21,698 nt of DNA from Hallerella sp964501065 (lineage in GTDB: Bacteria > Fibrobacterota > Fibrobacteria > Fibrobacterales > Fibrobacteraceae), in NCBI GenBank assembly GCA_964501065.1, contig CAZCRF010000043.1, positions 1 to 21,698 on the forward strand, written 5' to 3'. The position numbers and the translations under genes are program-made. The notes beneath the pieces were generated by a model, which searched no databases, was not told where the DNA came from, and was given only the letters and a program-made list of their open reading frames with translations. Shown in pieces: positions 1 through 4,815 of the stretch; position 1 is the first letter of the stretch, and each line of letters starts with the position of its first letter.

Positions 1-15
1 ACGGCCGCTACTGTT

Positions 16-43
16 CCTGGATTAACGCCTTTGGCGAATGACG
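16..43 (-). repeat. Short copy of a dispersed intergenic repeat
   Basis: Read on the minus strand this begins CGTCATT, contains the small palindrome CGCCAAAGGCG and ends AATCCAGG. The same left end, palindrome and right end occur at 2045-2090, where 18 extra bases sit between CGTCATT and the palindrome. The 21-base right part differs at one position between the copies. Both copies lie beside the 3' ends of genes. The flanking stretch 1-100 holds nothing else I can support. Confidence 0.55.
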
Positions 44-100
44 TTGGTGTTGCTCGGAATGATGGTGTAGAGCCGTACTGCAACGAGTTCCCTTCCAATG

Positions 101-120
101 AAAAAGCCCGCAGAGCGGGC
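101..120 (-). terminator. Rho-independent terminator of the porin-like gene
   Basis: On the minus strand a perfect 6-bp stem GCCCGC / GCGGGC with a 3-base loop is followed directly by TTTTT. It lies 27 bases beyond the stop codon of the outer-membrane protein gene. On the plus strand no T-run follows the stem, so it should act on the minus transcript only. Confidence 0.85.
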
Positions 121-146
121 CTTGAAAATTCGAAGGAATCGAAAGC

Positions 147-1157
147 TTACTTGATGGTCGTGGTGAAGCGCAAAGCGACGGCGACATCGTCGAGTTCCTC
201 TTCGCTGAAGACGTTCAGCTGCGCCTTGGTGCGGCCGTAGGATTTGACAAGCCCGACCGTCCACGCGAAATCGTCCGCGCCGTCGTTCAGTTCGTCGCGG
301 TTTCCGATATGCTCCACTTCGAACATCAGGTGGTCCAGGAATCCGGCTGTCGGAATCTCGACCCCGACGTAAAACGGCAGGAGTTCAGAACCTTGGGCGT
401 ATTCCGGTTTGATGGCCTTTCCGGCGGAAATGGCCGCTGCGTTGACTTCGTCGTCTTCCGTCGTGTAGAGGTAGGCGACTTCACCGTAAAGGCGGAGGTT
501 CTTGACGATGGCGTAAGAAAGGTATCCGGCGACGCGGTGCGTTTGGGTCGCGGGTTGGTTCATCGCGTCGAGGGCGTTCACCCGGTATGCGGCGGCGAGT
601 TCAAGCGGGAAGGAGAACTTGAGGCGTTCTTCGACGCGGACGTATCCCGTGTTGAATTCCCCGTCGTTCGTGGCGAGCATCGCCTTGAATGCCGAGGGTC
701 CCAAGTTCCATCCGAGTTCGAAGGCGTCGTGCGAATAATCGCGCATCATGAACCCGCGGGTGGAGAGAGCCTTGTCGATATAGGTTCCGAAGTTCGTCGC
801 CTGGGACCAGTCCGTTTTCCAGTGTCCGAGCTTCAGATTGAATTTGTTTGAACCGAGCGAATACTTGTAGTTTGCCCAGTAGAGGTCCGCCAAAATCTTG
901 TCGTATTTCTTGCCGTCGATGGAGTTTCCGAAATGCGGCCCGAAAATGCGCAGCATCACCTGGGCGTCGAAGTCGTCGGATTTGTACATTCCGCCGATGT
1001 TTGCGCGGAACCAGAAGGATTCCATGCCTTTGTCATTGGTGTTCGTCACGCCCTGGGTTTGGATGTTCCCCTTGAGGGTGAAAGCGTCTTCAGCCGCGGC
1101 TTGGGCCGAGAGGCCGAATGCGAGGGCGGCAAAAATCTTGAACCATTTGAATTTCAT
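147..1157 (-). CDS. Porin-like outer-membrane beta-barrel protein
   Basis: The product is 336 residues. It opens with a clear signal peptide: Lys-rich start, hydrophobic core, and a likely cleavage after the Ala-rich run ending AQAAA near residue 22. The mature part is built of alternating polar and aromatic segments typical of transmembrane beta strands (for example RVAGYLSYAIV, LRLYGEVAYLYTT, AQLNVFSEEEL, VAVALRFTTTIK). A porin or phosphate-selective/anion-type barrel is plausible, but I recognise no specific family and no substrate can be named. The start at 1157 is chosen over an upstream in-frame GTG because AAGGAG lies 6 bases before it and the signal peptide begins there. A hairpin terminator follows at 101-120. 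It is divergent from the OmpA-domain gene, so both exported envelope proteins share a 142-base control region containing an inverted repeat. Confidence 0.75.
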   Translation of the reverse strand: MKFKWFKIFAALAFGLSAQAAAEDAFTLKGNIQTQGVTNTNDKGMESFWFRANIGGMYKSDDFDAQVMLRIFGPHFGNSIDGKKYDKILADLYWANYKYSLGSNKFNLKLGHWKTDWSQATNFGTYIDKALSTRGFMMRDYSHDAFELGWNLGPSAFKAMLATNDGEFNTGYVRVEERLKFSFPLELAAAYRVNALDAMNQPATQTHRVAGYLSYAIVKNLRLYGEVAYLYTTEDDEVNAAAISAGKAIKPEYAQGSELLPFYVGVEIPTAGFLDHLMFEVEHIGNRDELNDGADDFAWTVGLVKSYGRTKAQLNVFSEEELDDVAVALRFTTTIK

Positions 1158-1180
1158 GACATCTCCTTGCGGAAAATTTA

Positions 1181-1204
1181 CCGTTGTGTTCCATTTCACA
1201 ACGG
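1181..1204 (-). promoter_or_regulatory. Perfect 8-bp inverted repeat in the porin leader
   Basis: CCGTTGTG, 8 bases, then CACAACGG: a perfect inverted repeat 24-47 bases upstream of the porin start codon. Read in the direction of the porin gene it is followed by TAAATTTTCC. A near copy (CGTTGTA, 5 bases, TACAACG, followed by GAAATTTTTCC) lies at 20558-20576 upstream of the hydrolase gene. It could be an operator or a 5'-UTR stem-loop; no T-run follows, so it is not a terminator. Confidence 0.5.
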
Positions 1205-1207
1205 CGG

Positions 1208-1216
1208 GCAAAAATT
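1208..1216 (-). promoter_or_regulatory. Possible promoter -7 element of the porin-like gene
   Basis: The minus strand reads AATTTTTGC, one mismatch from the TAnnTTTGC element of Bacteroidota-type promoters, within an AT-rich run that also holds TATAAA (1215-1220). A start about 5 bases downstream would place the inverted repeat 1181-1204 at the very beginning of the transcript. I see no convincing upstream TTTG element, so this is tentative. Confidence 0.3.
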
Positions 1217-1272
1217 TATAAAAAAAGGAATTGATTTCTAGAATGGCGGTGGGAATTTCCTGTGGAAAAGAT

Positions 1273-1281
1273 TAAATTAGC
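1273..1281 (+). promoter_or_regulatory. Possible promoter -7 element of the OmpA-domain gene
   Basis: TAAATTAGC matches TAnnTTTGC at eight of nine positions and lies 18 bases before the start codon, just ahead of the ribosome-binding site AGGAGA (about 1289-1295). No good upstream partner element is visible. Confidence 0.25.
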
Positions 1282-1299
1282 GGCGGAATAGGAGAATCT

Positions 1300-2004
1300 A
1301 TGAACCGTCGTTTCGCTTTGCTTATTTTGTCCGCATTCGCCGCCATCCAGGCGAAGGATTTGGCCCCGAACAAGACTCATGCCGTCCTGCGAATCGCCTA
1401 CACGAATTTCGATGATGTCCCCCAGCGGAACAAGACGCTCACCTTCGTCGGGGAAAAGAATCCGAAGAATCGGATAAGCGTCAAGACGGACGGTTACGGG
1501 GAAGCCTCCTTTCTCATTCCGCGCGAAGATTCCTACAGAATTTTGTGCGAGAGTTTGACGGGTCCCTTTGAATGCGGGGAAACGCCGTTCGTCTCCTTGC
1601 ACGCGAGCTACGGTTCCGTGAACGTCGCGTTCGACGATACGCGCGCCGAACTTCAGGGAGTCTCTTTCAAGGCGGGCAGTGCGGAGCTTGTGCCGTCATC
1701 CCTCTCTTCCTTGGACAAGACAATTGCCGGGCTGAAGAAAAATGCGAAGGCCAAGGTGGAAATCGAAGGGCACACGAGTTCCGAGGGCGGCGAAGAATAC
1801 AACCAAAAGCTTTCCGAGGAGCGGGCGAACAGCGTCCGGGATTATATGGTTCGCAAGGGGATTTCCGCAGACCGCATCACGGCCGTCGGCTACGGCTATT
1901 CTCGCCCCAAGGCGTCGAACGATTCGGAAGAGGGGCGCAAACAGAACCGCCGCATCGAAGTCCGCGTCACGAACCCCGAAGAGGTGGAAGTCTCCGGGGA
2001 GTGA
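1300..2004 (+). CDS. OmpA-family C-terminal-domain envelope protein
   Basis: The product has 234 residues. A signal peptide occupies residues 1-18 (cleavage likely after AIQA); there is no lipobox cysteine, so it is periplasmic or outer-membrane associated rather than a Pal-type lipoprotein. Residues 20-115 form a beta-rich domain with a cysteine pair (Cys83, Cys92) that I cannot assign; it is too short to be an OmpA barrel. Residues 118-223 are an OmpA-like peptidoglycan-binding domain: FKAGSAEL, EIEGHTSSEG, YNQKLSEERANSV, VGYGYSRP and KQNRRIEVRV. The family's diaminopimelate-binding Asp (normally GHTD) is Ser160 here, while the partner Arg (Arg175) is kept. The start has AGGAGA six bases upstream. 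It is divergent from the porin-like gene, and the two probably serve the same envelope. Its likely role is anchoring the envelope to peptidoglycan. Confidence 0.85.
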   Translation: MNRRFALLILSAFAAIQAKDLAPNKTHAVLRIAYTNFDDVPQRNKTLTFVGEKNPKNRISVKTDGYGEASFLIPREDSYRILCESLTGPFECGETPFVSLHASYGSVNVAFDDTRAELQGVSFKAGSAELVPSSLSSLDKTIAGLKKNAKAKVEIEGHTSSEGGEEYNQKLSEERANSVRDYMVRKGISADRITAVGYGYSRPKASNDSEEGRKQNRRIEVRVTNPEEVEVSGE

Positions 2005-2021
2005 ATCGCTCTTTGCGATTC
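2003..2021 (+). other. Stem-loop at the end of the OmpA-domain gene
   Basis: GAATCGC, 5 bases, GCGATTC is a perfect 7-bp stem that starts inside the stop codon. No T-run follows, so it is not a canonical terminator. It may protect the 3' end of the mRNA or help Rho-type termination; the role is inferred. Confidence 0.4.
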
Positions 2022-2044
2022 CATTCCGCACGGCGCGGCATCCG

Positions 2045-2090
2045 CGTCATTTTGAGGCGCAGTTGCGAACGCCAAAGGCGTCAATCCAGG
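2045..2090 (+). repeat. Long copy of a dispersed intergenic repeat
   Basis: It starts CGTCATTTTGAGG, includes the palindrome ACGCC-AAA-GGCGT (2069-2081) and ends AATCCAGG. The left 7 and right 21 bases match the copy at 16-43 (one mismatch), and this copy has 18 additional internal bases. It is non-coding, between two convergent genes. Confidence 0.6.
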
Positions 2091-2136
2091 CGAGTCGCCC
2101 ACCTCACTCCCAACCTTTTAAAGTTTACAAAGGAAT

Positions 2137-2168
2137 AAAAAAGTGTCACCCTATCAATATAGGATGAC
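2137..2168 (-). terminator. Terminator of the receiver-like / TIM-barrel operon
   Basis: On the minus strand a 10-bp stem with one mismatch (arms 2159-2168 and 2145-2154, loop of 4) is followed two bases later by TTTTTT (complement of 2137-2142). It lies about 63 bases beyond the stop codon of the TIM-barrel gene. The stem is A/T-rich, so efficiency may be modest. Confidence 0.6.
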
Positions 2169-2174
2169 GATGCC

Positions 2175-2237
2175 CCATTGACCGTTAACTAAACTCTAAA
2201 CACTCCACACTTCACGCTAACCACTGACCACTAAAAC
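2175..2237. repeat. Degenerate heptamer tract at a gene end
   Basis: Nine consecutive 7-base units, each starting with C and the last seven starting with CT, for example CTAAACT, CTAAACA, CTCCACA, CTAACCA, CTGACCA. The plus strand is strikingly poor in G. The tract runs into the last codons and stop codon (2231-2233) of the minus-strand TIM-barrel gene. Its function is unknown. Confidence 0.5.
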
Positions 2238-3217
2238 AGGACTTCGTGCAAGACCCGCACTTGGACTTCCCAGACGGTTTCCGGGGCGTCGGACGCCAGT
2301 TTCGAAAGATAGGCGTTTCCAAAGTAGGACCAGGCGAAAATGTTCTTCACGCCGGCCTTGGCGGCTTCTTCCGTCGCCGTGCGAATGTCGTTTTCGCGCC
2401 CTTTTTCGATTTGGTAATTCTTGATCCACATCTGCGGTTCCTTGCCGAACTTCTTCGCGGTTCGGAAGATTCGGGCGGAAGTCTCCGCGTAATGCTTTCT
2501 GACGGAATCTTCGGAGTCTCCCCGTTCCCAATAAGGGTCGCAGGCGATTTCGTCTACGGATTCGAGGCTCGCAATCCGCTCCCAGTCGTCCAGCCCGGCG
2601 GGGAACCACGGCGGCAGCATGCAGACGCAGTTCCGTTTGCCGCGATTGTGTACGTCCTCGGTCATCTCGCGGAGAAAATCCACGAGGGAATCTTCCCGGA
2701 ACTTCTTGACTTCTTCCGTCATTTCCGAGGGCATGTCCGAACCGAACCTCTCTTGGAATTTTCCCTTGCAGTGCGGGCAGCGGCACGACCAGTTGTCGAG
2801 TCGTCCCTTTTCAAAATAAAAGTGCGGTTCGTCCCAAAAGACGGTTTCCGCATCGGATGCGCAGACGTCCGCAATCCACTTGTGCATGTAGGCGCGGAAC
2901 GCGGGATGGTTCGGGCAAGCGGCGACGGAAGGCTTCCCGTCTAGCGACACCTGGCTCATGTCGTGATTTCTCGCGCTGAGTTCGGAGTAGGCCTCTCCGC
3001 CGAAAACGCGGCCGACGCCCCAAGGGTTCACGTAGGATTTGAGCCCGAATTTCGCCGACTCCGCGATGAGGGCCTTCATCGTCTCCGCGTAATACTCTTC
3101 GTCCTCTTCGGACCAGGTGTGCAAAATGTGGGTGAATCCGGCGGACTGGATTTGCTTGAAATCTTCGGCAGCCCGTTTCGGGTTCCGCACGCCGAAGTAG
3201 GCGATTCCTTTTTTCAT
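2231..3217 (-). CDS. TIM-barrel glycosidase-like protein, function unknown
   Basis: The product has 328 residues, with no signal peptide or membrane segment, so it is cytoplasmic. The pattern of alternating strands and helices (KKGIAYFGV, FTHILHTW, LKSYVNPW, ETVFWDEPHF, NCVCMLPPWF, VDEIACDPYW, QMWIKNYQ, VKNIFAWSYFG) reads as a (beta/alpha)8 barrel. Asp129-Glu130-Pro131 at the end of a strand is placed like a glycosidase catalytic acid. Just after it, Cys145, Cys147 and Cys150 in SCRCPHC with a following FQERFG resemble the Cys motif of some uncharacterised glycosyl-hydrolase-like families. The substrate is unknown. The start at 3217 follows the stop of the upstream receiver-like gene by one base (TGATATG), so its translation is probably coupled; an upstream in-frame start at 3289 would overlap that gene heavily and is rejected. 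A terminator lies at 2137-2168. Confidence 0.6.
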   Translation of the reverse strand: MKKGIAYFGVRNPKRAAEDFKQIQSAGFTHILHTWSEEDEEYYAETMKALIAESAKFGLKSYVNPWGVGRVFGGEAYSELSARNHDMSQVSLDGKPSVAACPNHPAFRAYMHKWIADVCASDAETVFWDEPHFYFEKGRLDNWSCRCPHCKGKFQERFGSDMPSEMTEEVKKFREDSLVDFLREMTEDVHNRGKRNCVCMLPPWFPAGLDDWERIASLESVDEIACDPYWERGDSEDSVRKHYAETSARIFRTAKKFGKEPQMWIKNYQIEKGRENDIRTATEEAAKAGVKNIFAWSYFGNAYLSKLASDAPETVWEVQVRVLHEVLF

Positions 3218-3218
3218 A

Positions 3219-3653
3219 TCAGGGGAATAGCGGTGTGGCGTTCGACCATTGCGGGGAACAGGCTTCGATGAAAACGTGTTGCAGGACATCTTCCCAATCC
3301 GGGCGTTTGACGGGCTTTTGCATGAAGAACGCGTCGTCGGATTTTTCGGGAGAGGGATAGTCGCTCTCGATCAGTTCCACAATCCAGGATTCCGGGATGG
3401 CGTCGCGGAGTCTCTTGCCGAAGGCGATGGATTTTTCTGAGGGGGAGCTCCCGTGGTCGAGGACGATCAGGGCGGGGGATTCCCCTTGGGATAGGGGCGT
3501 TTCCAAGGCGTTCGCACCCTGTTCCAGGCCTTTGCAGGCGTAGATGGCCGTGTCCGCCGAAAAGGCGTGCGAAAGCATCCAATCCAAAGTCCAATTGGCA
3601 ATTTCCGATAAATCGGTTTCGCGGTCGTCAGAAATGAAAAAAATGTGTCCCAC
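3219..3653 (-). CDS. Receiver-like (CheY-fold) single-domain protein
   Basis: The product has 144 residues. Its layout resembles a response-regulator receiver domain: first strand HIFFISDD with the acidic pair Asp9-Asp10, third strand ALIVLDHG with Asp66 at the phospho-acceptor position, fourth strand WIVELIESD, and Lys113-Pro114 in MQKPV at the place of the conserved Lys-Pro. The usual Thr/Ser is not clear (Ser97 is the nearest), and overall similarity is weak, so it could be a pseudo-receiver. There is no output domain. The start is a GTG at 3653, set by the first strand; I see no Shine-Dalgarno sequence. It is coupled to the TIM-barrel gene downstream and divergent from thiL, and no histidine kinase is nearby. 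Confidence 0.5.
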   Translation of the reverse strand: MGHIFFISDDRETDLSEIANWTLDWMLSHAFSADTAIYACKGLEQGANALETPLSQGESPALIVLDHGSSPSEKSIAFGKRLRDAIPESWIVELIESDYPSPEKSDDAFFMQKPVKRPDWEDVLQHVFIEACSPQWSNATPLFP

Positions 3654-3691
3654 GGCTAAAAAATAACTAAAAATGTTAAATTTTATGCAAA
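3654..3691. promoter_or_regulatory. 38-base divergent promoter region between the receiver-like gene and thiL
   Basis: It is highly AT-rich and separates a GTG start (minus) from an ATG start (plus). Neither start has a Shine-Dalgarno sequence. TAAATTT is present on the plus strand (about 3677-3683) and TATTTTTTA on the minus strand close to its start, both partial fits to TAnnTTTG. The spacing suggests very short or absent 5' leaders in both directions. Confidence 0.4.
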
Positions 3692-4681
3692 ATGGAAAAC
3701 TCTTCCCTGCATTTTCCCCCTCTCGGGGAATTCGACTTGATAAAGAAAATCCTTTCCGGGGCTGCCTCCATCGACTGCACGTCGCCGGCGGAGCGCTATT
3801 GGTTCGGCGCTGGGGATGACTGCGCGGCTTTTGACGGGTGGCTGGTCACCAAGGACATGTCGGCGGAAAACTCCCACTTCCGCCTGGACTGGTCTTCTCC
3901 GGAACAGGCCGTGGAGAAGTGCATCGTTTCGAACGTTTCGGACATTTCGGCGATGGGCGGAATCCCGAAAATCGCCCTTCTCGGCTTTTGCGTGAACAAA
4001 AATTGGGACGCTCCTTTCCGGGAGCGCATGGCGAAGGCCTTTGCTCGCGGATTTGGAAAGCGGGGAATCGCCCTCTTGGGCGGCGATGTCGTCACGGCGG
4101 ACGAAGGCCTTTTTTCCATCACCATGTTGGGGACTGCAGCCGGTAAGCCGTTGCGGAGATCCGGGGCCGTTCCCGGCGACACCGTTTACGTCTCGAGCCC
4201 CATCGGCGCGAGCGGAGCCGGGCTTTGGGCGTTTTTCCACGGGAAGCAGGGGGATCCGGAACTTTCGGAGGTCGTCCGCGAGCACCTGTGCCCGGTCATC
4301 GACGAGAGGTTCGGGGCGAAGCTCGTCGCCGCGGGAGTCTCCGGGGGCTGCATCGACCTTTCCGACGGTCTCGGTTCGGAACTCTCCCACTTGGCGTTGT
4401 CGTCCGGCGTGAAAATCGTCATAGACGAACGCAAGATTCCCGTGCATCCCGGAGCCGTGCGGCTTTCGGAAAAATACAGGGTCAGTCTTCGGGAGTTTTG
4501 GCTGAAGGGCGGAGAAGATTACCGGTTGCTCTTCACGACGGGACTTTCATCGGAAGCTTTGGTGGAAAAGGGTGTCGTCGCTTATCCTATCGGGCGCGTT
4601 TGCGAGGGTTCCGGCGTCGAAATGCGGAATCTTTCCGGGGAAATGGAATCCGTCCCGGCTTGCGGTTGGTCCCATTTGTAG
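3692..4681 (+). CDS. thiL: Thiamine-monophosphate kinase
   Basis: The product has 329 residues, the usual family length. ThiL phosphorylates thiamine monophosphate with ATP to make thiamine diphosphate, the last step of cofactor synthesis, in the cytoplasm. Diagnostic motifs run in order: LGEFDLIKKI (residues 11-20), GAGDDCAAF (39-47), TKDMSAENSHFRLDW (53-67, family TTDMLVEGVHF), NVSDISAMGG (81-90), GGDVVTADEG (130-139), DLSDGLGSEL (222-231) and GGEDYRLLFT (273-282). These supply the Mg2+/ATP-binding Asp residues of the PurM/ThiL fold. The ATG at 3692 is the only start that keeps the conserved N-terminus. It lacks a Shine-Dalgarno sequence and may be leaderless. No other thiamine gene is nearby, so it is a stand-alone gene. 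Confidence 0.95.
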   Translation: MENSSLHFPPLGEFDLIKKILSGAASIDCTSPAERYWFGAGDDCAAFDGWLVTKDMSAENSHFRLDWSSPEQAVEKCIVSNVSDISAMGGIPKIALLGFCVNKNWDAPFRERMAKAFARGFGKRGIALLGGDVVTADEGLFSITMLGTAAGKPLRRSGAVPGDTVYVSSPIGASGAGLWAFFHGKQGDPELSEVVREHLCPVIDERFGAKLVAAGVSGGCIDLSDGLGSELSHLALSSGVKIVIDERKIPVHPGAVRLSEKYRVSLREFWLKGGEDYRLLFTTGLSSEALVEKGVVAYPIGRVCEGSGVEMRNLSGEMESVPACGWSHL

Positions 4682-4699
4682 CCGCAGGGCGTTTGCCGT

Positions 4700-4714
4700 G
4701 GGGCGTTCCCCTTT
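4700..4714 (+). terminator. Weak candidate terminator after thiL
   Basis: GGGG, a 4-base loop CGTT, then CCCC followed by TTT, 19 bases past the thiL stop codon. The stem is short and the T-run very short, so this is only a weak candidate. Confidence 0.25.
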
Positions 4715-4734
4715 CAAGGTCGTTTCAAAAAAGG

Positions 4735-4740
4735 TATATT
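4735..4740 (+). promoter_or_regulatory. Possible -10 element upstream of the pilB-type gene
   Basis: TATATT lies 9 bases before a leader ATG (4750) and 71 bases before the ATPase start. TTTCAA at 4712-4717 is a poor upstream partner. A start point about 7 bases downstream would leave the leader ORF at 4750 almost leaderless. Confidence 0.25.
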
Positions 4741-4749
4741 CTCCCTAAA

Positions 4750-4815
4750 ATGTCCGGCTTTTCCGGCGGGTTGCCCGAAAGTCCCGGACGCGGATTTGGA
4801 TTATCGGATTTATGA
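4750..4815 (+). CDS. Possible leader peptide overlapping the pilB-type start
   Basis: ATG at 4750 opens a 21-codon ORF rich in Gly, Ser and Pro (MSGFSGGLPESPGRG...). Its TGA stop (4813-4815) overlaps the ATG of the ATPase gene (4812-4814) as ATGA, the classic arrangement for translational coupling. It has no clear Shine-Dalgarno sequence, and neither has the ATPase gene. The sequence of this ORF also holds competing GC-rich pairings: GTCCGG (4752-4757) with CCGGAC (4784-4789), CGGG-TTG-CCCG (4767-4777), and CCGG-CTTTT-CCGG. The long open frame extends upstream of the ATG, so chance is possible. Confidence 0.35.
   Translation: MSGFSGGLPESPGRGFGLSDL

Noticed and set aside
3..41. Possible C-terminal end of a plus-strand gene (12 codons before a TGA)
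   Set aside because: Too short to support, and it overlaps the dispersed repeat at 16-43, which better explains the sequence.
4750..4811. Cyclic di-GMP riboswitch before the motor ATPase
   Set aside because: The MshEN domains made this attractive, but the stretch is too short and lacks the conserved core of either known class.
4225..4815. 196-codon frame overlapping thiL and ending at the pilB-type start
   Set aside because: Most of it is an Arg/Pro-rich shadow of thiL; only the last 22 codons, from ATG 4750, are kept as a possible leader ORF.
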